Shown: positions 28,168 to 37,185 of the stretch, in pieces
How the letters are laid out: each line of letters starts with the position of its first letter
Numbering within the stretch: position 1 is the first letter of the stretch
Assembly: GCF_002135345.1 (NCBI RefSeq)
Contig: NZ_NEGI01000005.1
Span: 186,001-250,000, forward strand
Reading direction: 5' to 3'
From: Acinetobacter sp. ANC 4648
GTDB taxonomy: Bacteria; Pseudomonadota; Gammaproteobacteria; Pseudomonadales; Moraxellaceae
Length of the DNA: 64,000 bases
Program-made: the position numbers and the translations under genes
The notes under the pieces: generated by a model
What the model was told of the DNA's origin: nothing
Seen by the model: the letters and a program-made list of their open reading frames with translations, nothing else
The model's database searches: none

Positions 28168-29395
28168 AACGAAGTGCCTCTGCCGGTTGAATTTTTGCTG
28201 CACGAAAGGCAGGATAGATCGTTGCTAAAAAACTTAATATTAATGATAAACCAACAATTACCACCACATCTTGCCATCTCAAATAAGACGGTAAATAATT
28301 AATAAAATATGCATCAAATAAATGCCAGCCAAATGTTGTATTCAACCAATCAATTAAATGACTAATACTTAAAGCAGAAATAACCCCCAAGATTGCGCCA
28401 GCAACGGTACCCACAACACCAATAATTGTGCCCTGCACCATAAAAATTCGAGTGATCGTTGCAGGAGAAGCACCAAGTGTCCGCAAAATAGCGATATCTG
28501 ACTTTTTATCCGTCACCACCATGACCAAGGATGAAACAATATTAAATGCGGCAACCAAGACAATTAAGAATAGTAACAAGCTCACCATAGCTTTTTCCAT
28601 CTGAATCGCACTAAACAAATTGCCATGTGTATAAGTCCAATCTGATGCATAAAAATTACCAGGTAATTCTTTCACAATCTCATTGGCAACTTGCGGTGCA
28701 AGGAAAATATCATCCAGTTTCAAGCGTATACCTTGTGCACCATCGGGAAGACGTAATAAAGTTGATGCATCGTTCAATGCGATATAGCCTAAACTGGAAT
28801 CTACTTCCGCACCAATACTAAAAATACCAACCAGTTTAAAACGTTTAAAACGCGGTACAACACCTGCAGGAGATGGTGTTGCTTCCGGCAAAACTAAAGT
28901 GACATTATCATTTAAGCTTAAACCTAAAGCATCGGTCATTTGCTTTCCAAGCACGATACCAAACTCACCTTTTTTCAGCTGATCGATACTACCTTCAACC
29001 ATATGATTCTGGATAATAGAAACTTTTTTCTCATATTCAGGTTCAATCCCAGTCACCATAATTCCAGCGACTTGTCCCTGTGCGGTGAGCATGCCTTGTA
29101 ATTGCGTAAATGGCGCGACACCAGTTACATGTTTATGCTGTTCAATTTTCTTTGCAAGTACTGGCCAGTCTGTTAGAATTTGTGTTGATGAAACAGTGGC
29201 TTGAGGTATCATCCCCAACACACGGTTTTTCAACTCTCGGTCAAAACCATTCATAACAGATAATACTGTAATAAGTACAGCAACTCCTAAGGTTAGACCG
29301 ACCATGGAAACTAAAGCAATAAAAGAAATAAAGTGATTACTACGCCGTGCGCGAGTGTATCTCAACCCTATATACAGCGAGATTGGTTTAAACAT
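28160..29395 (-). CDS. Lipoprotein-releasing permease, LolC/LolE family (LolF-like)
   Basis: Inner-membrane permease partner of LolD. The 411-residue protein begins with an amphipathic segment and the first helix (FISFIALVSMVGLTLGVAVL), then a large periplasmic domain, then three C-terminal helices with the FtsX-type core (LLFLIVLVAAFNIVSSLVMVV). Only one such permease gene is present next to lolD, instead of the lolC plus lolE pair of enterics. That fits a LolF-type single permease, as reported for some gammaproteobacteria; a second copy elsewhere cannot be excluded. Confidence 0.92.
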   Translation of the reverse strand: MFKPISLYIGLRYTRARRSNHFISFIALVSMVGLTLGVAVLITVLSVMNGFDRELKNRVLGMIPQATVSSTQILTDWPVLAKKIEQHKHVTGVAPFTQLQGMLTAQGQVAGIMVTGIEPEYEKKVSIIQNHMVEGSIDQLKKGEFGIVLGKQMTDALGLSLNDNVTLVLPEATPSPAGVVPRFKRFKLVGIFSIGAEVDSSLGYIALNDASTLLRLPDGAQGIRLKLDDIFLAPQVANEIVKELPGNFYASDWTYTHGNLFSAIQMEKAMVSLLLFLIVLVAAFNIVSSLVMVVTDKKSDIAILRTLGASPATITRIFMVQGTIIGVVGTVAGAILGVISALSISHLIDWLNTTFGWHLFDAYFINYLPSYLRWQDVVVIVGLSLILSFLATIYPAFRAAKIQPAEALRYE

Positions 29396-29418
29396 ACCAT
29401 CTAGTCCGAGGTGATTTT

Positions 29419-29991
29419 ATGGAAACGTTACAGCATCAAAACGAAGAAAACGAGCGTCGTGTTATGTCTCGTATCGATGCTGCATTAAGGATCAACTATC
29501 AGGTGATTCCTGATGAGACGGCACTTAATGATCCATATGATTCTAATTTTGTATTACCGCGCTATTTTCTACTACTTGCAGAATTAGATCAATTTGATCA
29601 TGCGCTTCACTACGAAATAGAACAATTAAATGAAAAAGATCAACAAATTGCTCGAATACTATCCTTATTTAATCAAAAATTAAACCTCATTACTGGTTCT
29701 CTTTACGATTCAATTGTACAAACCCTGTTACCAGTTCCACAAAATGTAAATTTTTCAGAGAGTGGTTTTAGTTTTTATAGTAATCAAAATCTAAAACAAG
29801 GCACTTATATACATGTAACATTAAGCCATCCTGAAAATTTCTTTCATATTGCTGTTACTGCACAAATTGCATATTCAGAACATGAAGGAGATGGTCAATT
29901 TAGAATTGGGGCTTACTTTATTACCTTGCATCCACAAGATAAAGTCAAACTCGCCAACTGTATACAAGTGACTTCAAACACAGTGATTTAA
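29419..29991 (+). CDS. PilZ-like protein with long helical insert
   Basis: A 190-residue protein with an RRVMSR motif at about residues 13-18 and an NFSESG motif at about 117-122, the two c-di-GMP-contact motifs of PilZ (RxxxR and D/NxSxxG). In ordinary PilZ domains these lie about 20-30 residues apart; here about 100 residues, mostly helical, separate them. The C-terminal half has beta-strand character. A PilZ gene next to lolC is also known in Pseudomonas. Start codons of this gene and lolC are 23 bases apart on opposite strands. Confidence 0.65.
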   Translation: METLQHQNEENERRVMSRIDAALRINYQVIPDETALNDPYDSNFVLPRYFLLLAELDQFDHALHYEIEQLNEKDQQIARILSLFNQKLNLITGSLYDSIVQTLLPVPQNVNFSESGFSFYSNQNLKQGTYIHVTLSHPENFFHIAVTAQIAYSEHEGDGQFRIGAYFITLHPQDKVKLANCIQVTSNTVI

Positions 29992-30899
29992 GATTGATTC
30001 AGTTTAGATGCAAGTTTACGACTTGCTTTTAAATCTTTATAAAAATATAAAAATAGTCCAAACAACAACACCATTGCACCAATAAAGACCATTGCTGTCG
30101 GCCGTTCATGATTTAAAATTGCACCAAAAAGCATAGCTAACATTGGTGTGAGAACGGTTGTCAGCGACAATGTTGTTGCTTTAATATTTTGCACGAGCTT
30201 GAAATAACAAAACATCGCAATCAGCGACGCCATCACCACTGTGTAGAGCAAAGCTAATAAAGATTTTGCTTCTGGAATATGATTAGGTAGATATTGCCAA
30301 ATAAATGGAATAAGACACATTGCCACCAGTGTTGAAACTAGAATAGAACCAGTGGCTTGTGCCATGGGTTCAACCATTGCATTGACTTTTTTTACCCAAA
30401 AAATTGAAAGTGCATAGTTAAAAACACTGATCAACATCAATCCAATTCCAATCGGATGAATCTGCTGACTTTCTCCACCACTGGTACAAATCAGCCCTAA
30501 CCCACATAAGGAAACCAACATTCCGAACCATTGTAAAGCCTGTAATTTTTGATTAAAGCCAAAGCGACCAATAAGACCTGCCATAATCGGTGCCAAACCA
30601 AACATTAAAGCAATCATGCCAGAACTTAAATATGGAGTTGCTGCATAGGTAAAAGTTTGCGAACCAATCAAGCTAAATGAACCTGCCAAATAGCTATGTA
30701 ATGCCACTTTATCAGTTGGAAATTTAATTTTAAGAATCAGTAATATTGCGATTGCCACTGGTAACGCGATAAAAAAGCGTAGTACTAAAGCCCACATTAA
30801 ATGCAAATCGGACACACTCCAGACAATCGCTAAAGGTGTGGTCGACCAAATGAAGACTAATAATGCATAAGTCATCACGATATTACTTTTAGATGGCAT
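29988..30899 (-). CDS. EamA/DMT-family transporter
   Basis: A 303-residue membrane protein with about ten helices arranged as two EamA repeats, the second starting near residue 155 (IGLMLISVFNYALSIFWV). DMT exporters of this type move small metabolites such as amino acids; the substrate cannot be inferred. Its stop overlaps the stop of the convergent PilZ-like gene by four bases. The YaiI-like gene lies upstream on the same strand. Confidence 0.85.
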   Translation of the reverse strand: MPSKSNIVMTYALLVFIWSTTPLAIVWSVSDLHLMWALVLRFFIALPVAIAILLILKIKFPTDKVALHSYLAGSFSLIGSQTFTYAATPYLSSGMIALMFGLAPIMAGLIGRFGFNQKLQALQWFGMLVSLCGLGLICTSGGESQQIHPIGIGLMLISVFNYALSIFWVKKVNAMVEPMAQATGSILVSTLVAMCLIPFIWQYLPNHIPEAKSLLALLYTVVMASLIAMFCYFKLVQNIKATTLSLTTVLTPMLAMLFGAILNHERPTAMVFIGAMVLLFGLFLYFYKDLKASRKLASKLNQS

Positions 30900-30924
30900 A
30901 CAGCTTTTTCATTCCGAAAATACG

Positions 30925-31395
30925 TTAAATAGCGGTTTTACGTTTTTGCTTCATGATAGTTTGATCTAAACTACTTGAAAATTCTCGTTTATCCCGTTCA
31001 GAGAGTGGTGGTGGTCCACCTGTTTGCACCCCAGCTCCACGTAACGTATCCATAAAATCACGCAGATGTAAGCGTGCTTTAATATTGGCTTCCGTATAAA
31101 TTTCACCACGAGGATTAATTGCAACACCCCCTTTTTCAATCACTTGTGCAGCTAAAGGAATATCTTGTGTCATCACAATATCATTGACTTTCATTCGCTC
31201 AATGATTTCTTTATCTGCTTGATCCGCACCATTCATCACCTGAATCGAATTAATCCGAATAGAGGGAGTGATCCCCACATTTTGATTTGCAACAAAAGTG
31301 ACTTCTAATTGATAACGATCTGAAGCACGAATAATGACATCACGAAGAATTTTAGGCAGCGCATCAGCATCAACCCAAAGTTTAAAAGGCAGCAC
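30925..31395 (-). CDS. YaiI/YqxD family protein (DUF188)
   Basis: A 156-residue cytoplasmic protein of the YaiI/YqxD family, related to PIN-like nucleases. Family signatures include the N-terminal [18 protein letters not shown], the [11 protein letters not shown] segment and the [16 protein letters not shown] tail. Biochemical function is not established. It is followed by the EamA-type exporter 25 bases downstream. Confidence 0.88.
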   Translation of the reverse strand: MLPFKLWVDADALPKILRDVIIRASDRYQLEVTFVANQNVGITPSIRINSIQVMNGADQADKEIIERMKVNDIVMTQDIPLAAQVIEKGGVAINPRGEIYTEANIKARLHLRDFMDTLRGAGVQTGGPPPLSERDKREFSSSLDQTIMKQKRKTAI

Positions 31396-31778
31396 ACGTT
31401 ATCTCGAAAATTTACATGAATTATAGTTTAACAAAAGATCATGACAAATAATGAGAAAAACAAGAATTCTGCAACAGCGCTACCTATTTCAAAATAAACT
31501 GATGATTTCACATCAAAAACTCGACTAAAGTCTGTAAAAATTTTAAACAATACCAACCAACCTAATAATTTTTTAATACTTTACAAAAACTTAAAAGTTA
31601 AAATATTCAAAACTATCTAAACTAAAAAACAAAAAAAGCCCTACCCGAACACAAATTCAGCAAATATTGATTAAATTAGATTCATTTTTATGAAAAATTC
31701 AACATGTACTTTGATGAATTTTTGTGAAAATTCATGCTTTCTATTAAACTACTGCTTTAGAATTCATTGACAACGAAT
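31396..31778. other. AT-rich intergenic region before first permease
   Basis: About 380 bases with no gene. It contains A-rich tracts and an operator-like inverted repeat listed separately. No good -35/-10 pair was found. Confidence 0.6.
31714..31735. promoter_or_regulatory. Inverted repeat upstream of permease 1
   Basis: Nine-base perfect arms (ATGAATTTT and AAAATTCAT) around a TGTG centre, 43 bases before the ATG of the first permease. A similar TGAAAAATTCA palindrome lies at 31691-31701. Candidate binding sites for a dimeric regulator; the hairpin lacks a T run and so is not a likely terminator. Confidence 0.45.
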
Positions 31779-33209
31779 ATGCAATCTCCCGATCCATCTA
31801 CTCAGCTCCATGTTGCTGAGGGAAATTCTGTTTCTTTAAAAAGGACCATGACCCAACGCCATCTGATTATGTTGTCATTGGGTGGTGCAATTGGTACAGG
31901 TTTATTTCTAAGCTCAGGTCAAGTTATTGCACAAGCGGGCCCTATTGGTGCAGTCATCTCATATATTATTGGTGGCTTAATTGCTTATATGGTAATGCTA
32001 TGCTTAGGTGAGCTTGCCGTTAATCAACCTGTGACAGGATCATTTGGTGCATTCGCAGCCAATAATATTGGGCCTGGTACAGGATATATGGTCTCATGGA
32101 TGTATTGGTTGGGATGGTCTGCAACACTGGGGACAGAATTCACCGCTGCGGCTTTACTCATGCAAGAATGGTTTCCGTCTATTTCAGTGTGGATTTGGAC
32201 ATTAATCTTTGCGAGTGCCGTATTGATTTCAAACCTCACCTCTACTCGTTTCTTTGCTGAATCAGAATTTTGGCTTTCTTTTGTAAAAGTCTCAACAGTG
32301 CTTATTTTCATTTTATTAGGCTTAGGAGCAATTTTTGGATTTATTGCATTCGATGGTTATGACTCTGCACCACTATTTAGTAATTTAACCTCACATGGAT
32401 GGTTTCCAAATGGTTTATTTCCCATTTTTGCTACCATGCTGATTGTAAACTTTGCCTTTAATGGCACCGAGATGATTGGTATTGCCGCAGGTGAAACTGA
32501 ACATCCTGAAAAAAATGTTCCTAAAGCGATTCATGCCGCTGTTTGGCGGTTAATGATTTTCTTTGTCGGCACAATTATTGTGATTAGCTCTTTACTCCCT
32601 TATCAAGAAGCTGGATTAAATGCCGCTCATGGTAGTGGTTTAAGTAATAGCCCATTTGTCTCAGTATTTAATTTGATTGGTCTTCCTTATGCTGAAGACA
32701 TCATGCGATTCGTCATTATCACCGCATTATTATCTACGGCAAACTCTGGGCTATACGCAGCATCACGTATGATGTGGGCTTTATCTGTACAAAAACAATT
32801 ACCCAAAATATTTTCTAAATTAACTGCATCAGGTACACCTGTGATTGCTATCTTAGTGACCATGATTGGTGGTTTACCTGGATTATTATCTGAGCAATTT
32901 AGTGCAGATGTAATTTTCAAAAACTTATTGGGTATTGCTGCATTTACCATGGTCATCGTATGGATGAGCATTTGTTGGAGTCAATTCAATTTCCGTCGCC
33001 AATGGTTACGGCAAGGTAAAACTTTAGCAGAACTGAAATTTAAAACCCCTTGGTTTCCGCTGGTACCTATTTTAGGCTTCCTTACCTGTACAGTCACTGG
33101 ACTAAGTATGGCTGCGGATCCTGAAATGCTCTCAGGTTTCATTGGCTGTTTAATTTTTATGGCACTTTGTTATGCCAGTTATTATTGGTTATATCATCCT
33201 AAAAACTAA
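31779..33209 (+). CDS. AAT-family amino-acid permease (MmuP-like), copy 1
   Basis: A 476-residue APC-superfamily permease with 12 predicted helices. The N-terminal LSLGGAIGTGLFLSSG helix 1 signature and the AFNGTEMIGIAAGETEHPEKN loop resemble E. coli S-methylmethionine permease MmuP more than AroP or GabP, but the substrate is not proven. A TTG at 31767 gives four extra residues; the ATG at 31779 is preferred. A terminator follows. The second permease 340 bases downstream is a close paralog. Confidence 0.87.
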   Translation: MQSPDPSTQLHVAEGNSVSLKRTMTQRHLIMLSLGGAIGTGLFLSSGQVIAQAGPIGAVISYIIGGLIAYMVMLCLGELAVNQPVTGSFGAFAANNIGPGTGYMVSWMYWLGWSATLGTEFTAAALLMQEWFPSISVWIWTLIFASAVLISNLTSTRFFAESEFWLSFVKVSTVLIFILLGLGAIFGFIAFDGYDSAPLFSNLTSHGWFPNGLFPIFATMLIVNFAFNGTEMIGIAAGETEHPEKNVPKAIHAAVWRLMIFFVGTIIVISSLLPYQEAGLNAAHGSGLSNSPFVSVFNLIGLPYAEDIMRFVIITALLSTANSGLYAASRMMWALSVQKQLPKIFSKLTASGTPVIAILVTMIGGLPGLLSEQFSADVIFKNLLGIAAFTMVIVWMSICWSQFNFRRQWLRQGKTLAELKFKTPWFPLVPILGFLTCTVTGLSMAADPEMLSGFIGCLIFMALCYASYYWLYHPKN

Positions 33210-33229
33210 AATCAATCTAGAACACAACC

Positions 33230-33257
33230 AAGGGAGCAAAGCATATTGCTCCCTTTT
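33230..33257 (+). terminator. Terminator after permease 1
   Basis: A ten-base stem (AAGGGAGCAA with TTGCTCCCTT) with a six-base loop followed by a T run. Confidence 0.85.
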
Positions 33258-33332
33258 TATATTTATTTTTCATGTAATGAATCATTTTTTATTCAATCAA
33301 TTCCATTATTTTAAAATAATGAATTTCTAGGT

Positions 33333-33361
33333 TTGACAGCTCGTTCAAATATACCTATTAT
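33333..33361 (+). promoter_or_regulatory. Promoter of first tRNA-Glu
   Basis: Consensus TTGACA at 33333-33338 and TATTAT at 33356-33361, 17 bases apart, placing transcription start about ten bases before the tRNA. Confidence 0.85.
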
Positions 33362-33377
33362 AACCACACCTCAGAAC

Positions 33378-33453
33378 GACCCTATCGTCTAGAGGCCTAG
33401 GACATCGCCCTTTCACGGCGGTAACCGGGGTTCGAATCCCCGTAGGGTCGCCA
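33378..33453 (+). tRNA. tRNA-Glu (anticodon TTC), copy 1
   Basis: A 76-base cloverleaf. The acceptor stem pairs GACCCTA with TAGGGTC, the anticodon loop CCTTTCACGG carries TTC, the T-loop is GTTCGAATC, and CCA is encoded. It is identical over the whole gene to the two copies at 36.1-36.3 kb. Confidence 0.97.
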
Positions 33454-33548
33454 TTTATTATTCTTATAAATTATCCTCATTTGCCAATTGCACTATTTAT
33501 TAATTACACTACAATAAGTCGCTTCGCAACATCTTCTACTCCACTTCT

Positions 33549-34985
33549 ATGTCTTCTCCTCAATCTCAGCATGATGCATCTAATCAAGCACATCCTAATG
33601 CACCTTTAAAACGGGCAATGAGCACTCGCCATCTTGTGATGCTTTCACTTGGTGGAGCCATAGGAACAGGTTTGTTTTTAGGTTCAGGAGAGGTTATTGC
33701 ACAAACAGGCCCCGTCGGTGCCATTATCGCCTATATTTTAGGTGGTTTAATTGCCTACATGGTGATGCTTTGTTTGGGCGAACTTGCAGTGCATATGCCT
33801 GAATCAGGCTCCTTTGGTAGTTATGCCAATCAATTCATTGGTCCAGCCACAGGCTATATGATTACATGGTTATATTGGCTAACATGGACTGCAACCCTTG
33901 GTACAGAATTTACTGCAGCCGCATTACTCATGCAAGAATGGTTTCCACAAGTTTCTGTTTGGCTATGGACCATTGTTTTTGCAGCGATTGTCTTTATTCT
34001 CAATATCAGCTCAACACGCTTATTTGCAGAATCTGAATTTTGGCTCTCTTTAGTCAAAGTCATCACGGTCATCATCTTTATTGTTCTTGGTTTATTGGCT
34101 ATTTTTGGCTTTATCCCTTTCCAAGGTTATGACTCTGCCCCACTATTTAGCAATTTGACAGCTCAAGGTTGGTTTCCACAAGGGATCTTTCCTATTTTTG
34201 CAACGATGCTGATTGTAAATTTTGCTTTCTCTGGCACTGAGTTAATTGGTGTTGCAGCAGGTGAAACCCAAGATCCCGCAAAGAATGTACCTAAAGCGAT
34301 TAATGCCGCAATTTGGCGCTTATTAATCTTCTTTGTAGGCACAATTATTGTGATTAGCGCACTACTGCCATATCAAGATACGGGTTTAAATGCAAATCAT
34401 AGTATTAGTAGCAGCCCTTTCGTTACTGTATTTTCATTTATTGGCATTCCTCATGCCGAAGATATTATTCGATTTGTAATTATTACCGCTTTACTTTCTG
34501 CAGCAAACTCCGGCTTATACGCAGCATCTCGTATGATGTATTCACTTTCCATGAAAAAACAGCTACCTAAAATATTTTCAAGATTATCTCAATCCGGAAC
34601 ACCAATTATTGCAATTATTGTCACCATGTTTGGCGCGCTTCCCGGCTTACTTTCAGAACAATTTGCACCTGAAACGATCTTCAAAAACTTATTGGGTATT
34701 GCTGCATTTACCATGGTGGTGGTATGGATGAGTATTTGTCTTTCACAATTTAATTTCCGTCGTCGTTGGTACAAAGCTGGTCGCACCAATACAGAACTCA
34801 AATTTGTTGCCCCACTCTTTCCAATCGTTCCAATCCTCGGTTTTATTTTCTGTTTTATAACCGGTGTAAGTATGGCGACAGATAAAGAAATGCTCCCTGG
34901 ATTTTTTGGGTGCTTAATTTTTATTGCTGCTTGTTATATCAGTTATGCTGCTTTCTACAAACCTAAGAAAATCAATAAAGCATAA
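33549..34985 (+). CDS. AAT-family amino-acid permease (MmuP-like), copy 2
   Basis: A 478-residue paralog of the first permease, sharing the LKR.M..RHL.MLSLGGAIGTGLFL start, the SAPLFSNLT loop, the NFAFSGTELIGVAAGET segment and the same 12-helix layout. It differs mainly in the N-terminal leader and several loops, so the duplication is old enough for divergence. It lies between tRNA-Glu copies 1 and 2. Its substrate may differ from copy 1. No strong ribosome site precedes the ATG. Confidence 0.87.
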   Translation: MSSPQSQHDASNQAHPNAPLKRAMSTRHLVMLSLGGAIGTGLFLGSGEVIAQTGPVGAIIAYILGGLIAYMVMLCLGELAVHMPESGSFGSYANQFIGPATGYMITWLYWLTWTATLGTEFTAAALLMQEWFPQVSVWLWTIVFAAIVFILNISSTRLFAESEFWLSLVKVITVIIFIVLGLLAIFGFIPFQGYDSAPLFSNLTAQGWFPQGIFPIFATMLIVNFAFSGTELIGVAAGETQDPAKNVPKAINAAIWRLLIFFVGTIIVISALLPYQDTGLNANHSISSSPFVTVFSFIGIPHAEDIIRFVIITALLSAANSGLYAASRMMYSLSMKKQLPKIFSRLSQSGTPIIAIIVTMFGALPGLLSEQFAPETIFKNLLGIAAFTMVVVWMSICLSQFNFRRRWYKAGRTNTELKFVAPLFPIVPILGFIFCFITGVSMATDKEMLPGFFGCLIFIAACYISYAAFYKPKKINKA

Positions 34986-35108
34986 GATATCTTTAGCTCA
35001 AGAAGTGTTGCAAATAGCTACACTTCTTGTACTTCCAAAGACTAGAATACCTACAAATAACGCAGTAAATTAAAGTACAAACCTTGCCAAGAATAATTAC
35101 AAAATACG

Positions 35109-36023
35109 ATGAAAATTATTTTCCTGCATGGCATGAATCAGCAAAATTACACCGCAGATTCACTTAAAGAACACTGGACCAGTATTTTTGCCAAAGGCAT
35201 AGATGAACTTTGCCTTAAAGTAAATGTTGAACAACTTAATATCGTACTACCATTTTATGGTGATTTAATGACCAAGCACCAATTAAGCAATAAATTTGAC
35301 TTAGATGCTTTTCTACCCAAATCTATTCTTAATTTTCATTTAAACCACCACCGAGCGATAGAGCCTGATATTCAACTCTCAAACTTAAATATCCCTGAAC
35401 TTCCTATTTTCACCAAAACACAAATATTATCACTCTCTACACGTTTATATCTCGCCTCACAATTTGCCAAAGACATCGCACTCAAAGAGTTTTTCACCAT
35501 ACTCAATAACTTCCCGAAGCTCCAAGAAAGTCTGATTCATAAATTCCTAATAGAAACTTACATGTATCTCACCTGTTCTGAATTTATGCAGGAAGTAAAT
35601 CAACGTGTTTTAGAGAGTTTAGAGGAAGGTGAAGAACATATTATTGTCTCCCACTCCTTAGGCACAGTGATCGCATACAATCTTCTACAACAACTCGACC
35701 CTAAGTTTTGTATCCAACGGTTTATCACATTAGGCTCACCATTGGCCTTTCGCATGATTCAATGCAAAGTTATACACCCTATTATCCATCCGAAAAGTCT
35801 ATGTGGGGATTGGTATAATTTTTATTCCGACGATGACTTTTTAACAGCATTTCCACTCATTGAAGCGCCTTTTAACTTCCGCCCAGCCATTAGAAATAAA
35901 AAGATTTCAACCTTTACCAATATGCCGCATAAAATTGTAGGCTATTTACAACATCCAGCAGTCATTAAGTGTATTTTAGAACCCATTTTAAAACCCACAA
36001 CACTTAAACCGTGTCATTTTTAA
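35109..36023 (+). CDS. Alpha/beta hydrolase-fold protein
   Basis: A 304-residue protein. KIIFLHGMNQQN at the start is the oxyanion-hole segment, and HIIVSHSLGTVIAYNLL near residue 180 carries the nucleophile serine elbow. A late MPHKIVGYLQHP may supply the catalytic His. There is no signal peptide. It is unlike common housekeeping hydrolases; the substrate is unknown. It lies between permease 2 and the tandem tRNA-Glu genes. Confidence 0.75.
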   Translation: MKIIFLHGMNQQNYTADSLKEHWTSIFAKGIDELCLKVNVEQLNIVLPFYGDLMTKHQLSNKFDLDAFLPKSILNFHLNHHRAIEPDIQLSNLNIPELPIFTKTQILSLSTRLYLASQFAKDIALKEFFTILNNFPKLQESLIHKFLIETYMYLTCSEFMQEVNQRVLESLEEGEEHIIVSHSLGTVIAYNLLQQLDPKFCIQRFITLGSPLAFRMIQCKVIHPIIHPKSLCGDWYNFYSDDDFLTAFPLIEAPFNFRPAIRNKKISTFTNMPHKIVGYLQHPAVIKCILEPILKPTTLKPCHF

Positions 36024-36094
36024 TCACAATGGCTTGCTTTGATGTGTTTTTACTCAACTGATCTATTTTTCACGTTATATCTCTGAAAAAGGTT

Positions 36095-36123
36095 TGACAC
36101 TTTTTAAAATTCGCCCTAATATA
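36095..36123 (+). promoter_or_regulatory. Promoter of second tRNA-Glu
   Basis: TTGACA at 36095-36100 and TAATAT at 36118-36123 with a 17-base spacer. The flanks resemble those of the first copy (AGGTTTGACA upstream, CCACCTC before the tRNA), so promoter and tRNA were duplicated together. Confidence 0.85.
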
Positions 36124-36139
36124 CGCCCACCTCTGAAAC

Positions 36140-36215
36140 GACCCTATCGTCTAGAGGCCTAGGACATCGCCCTTTCACGGCGGTAACCGGGGTTCGAATC
36201 CCCGTAGGGTCGCCA
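36140..36215 (+). tRNA. tRNA-Glu (anticodon TTC), copy 2
   Basis: Identical in sequence to copy 1, with acceptor, anticodon TTC and encoded CCA all intact. It is 42 bases upstream of copy 3, with which it is probably co-transcribed. Confidence 0.97.
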
Positions 36216-36257
36216 TTTAATTTATGGTTTAGTTTTCAGAAGTATGCCTCATCTATT

Positions 36258-36333
36258 GACCCTATCGTCTAGAGGCCTAGGACATCGCCCTTTCACGGCG
36301 GTAACCGGGGTTCGAATCCCCGTAGGGTCGCCA
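36258..36333 (+). tRNA. tRNA-Glu (anticodon TTC), copy 3
   Basis: Identical in sequence to copies 1 and 2. No separate promoter is visible in the 42-base spacer, so it probably depends on the promoter of copy 2. A terminator hairpin lies about 30 bases after it. Confidence 0.97.
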
Positions 36334-36363
36334 CATTCGAGATTGAAAAATCTCAACAAAAAA

Positions 36364-36396
36364 TCCTGAGCATATTATTGACTCAGGTTTTTTTTG
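36364..36396 (+). terminator. tRNA-Glu operon terminator
   Basis: Arms CCTGAG and CTCAGG with an 11-base loop and an eight-base T run. Confidence 0.8.
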
Positions 36397-36470
36397 TTTT
36401 CAGTCTAATTAGATTTAGAATAATTTTTTGCTTTATACTCAAGCACGACATCACCAAAAATAATCATTTC

Positions 36471-37181
36471 ATGCACATTCGTCTATTTCATAAAACCAAT
36501 TCACGCTCTCAACGCATTCTATGGTTATTAGAAGAATTACAACTCGATTATGAATTAATTTTTTGCAATAACGATCCAGAAAATTCAAACTTAGACCAAA
36601 TTGAAAATCAAAACCTGCCCACTAAATTTCCGACTGTAAAAATTTATGGAAATGATCCTTCAGATATCATTACCCTTGCTGAAACAGCTGCAATTTCAGA
36701 TTATTTAAGCTATTTATCAAACGACCTAGGCATCTCTCAGCTTAACCCCCAAGAAGTACATTTATATTATTATTGGAAAAATTTTACTGAAGCAACGTTT
36801 ATGCCTGATTTAGCACTTAAACAAATTTTTACTGCAATTATTGCAAAAACCCCTTTGGTTATACGCCCTGTTAGCCAACTGCTTAAGTTTGGATTTGATC
36901 GCGGATATTTAAACAATGCTCTCAATCAGCATATGCTCAAAATTAATGAACATTTAAAAGACCACGCATATATAGCAGGTAACCACTTCACCATTGCAGA
37001 TCTTCTATTATGGTTTCCCTTGTTAGCTTGTGTCCAATCAAGTCCGACATTTGAACGTTTACAGCACATTCAATGCTATCTATTACAAATACAAAGCAGA
37101 CCCGCCTTTCAACGTGCATTAGAGAAAGGACAATGGTCTGCGCCGATATTTAAATTGTATTGGTCTAAAGCATGGTCATAA
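36471..37181 (+). CDS. Glutathione S-transferase family protein
   Basis: A 236-residue GST-fold protein. The N-terminal thioredoxin-like domain starts MHIRLFHKTNSRSQRILWLLEEL, and the C-terminal helical domain ends with the N-capping-type segment FTIADLLLWFPL near residue 190. It is somewhat longer than usual because of an insertion between the domains. The ATG at 36471 is preferred; the frame's earlier start lies in the tRNA terminator. Substrate unknown. Its stop is four bases from the convergent OYE gene. Confidence 0.85.
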   Translation: MHIRLFHKTNSRSQRILWLLEELQLDYELIFCNNDPENSNLDQIENQNLPTKFPTVKIYGNDPSDIITLAETAAISDYLSYLSNDLGISQLNPQEVHLYYYWKNFTEATFMPDLALKQIFTAIIAKTPLVIRPVSQLLKFGFDRGYLNNALNQHMLKINEHLKDHAYIAGNHFTIADLLLWFPLLACVQSSPTFERLQHIQCYLLQIQSRPAFQRALEKGQWSAPIFKLYWSKAWS

Positions 37182-37185
37182 GAAC

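Noticed and set aside
31779..34985. Firm assignment of both permeases as S-methylmethionine transporters
   Set aside because: Similarity to MmuP is clear by eye but substrate differs within this family and no mmuM is adjacent.
33378..36333. Genomic island integrated at tRNA-Glu
   Set aside because: No integrase or phage genes, and the enclosed permease is a paralog of the one outside, so duplication is simpler.
36378..36470. N-terminal extension of the GST gene
   Set aside because: The extension starts inside the tRNA terminator; the GST fold begins at the ATG at 36471.
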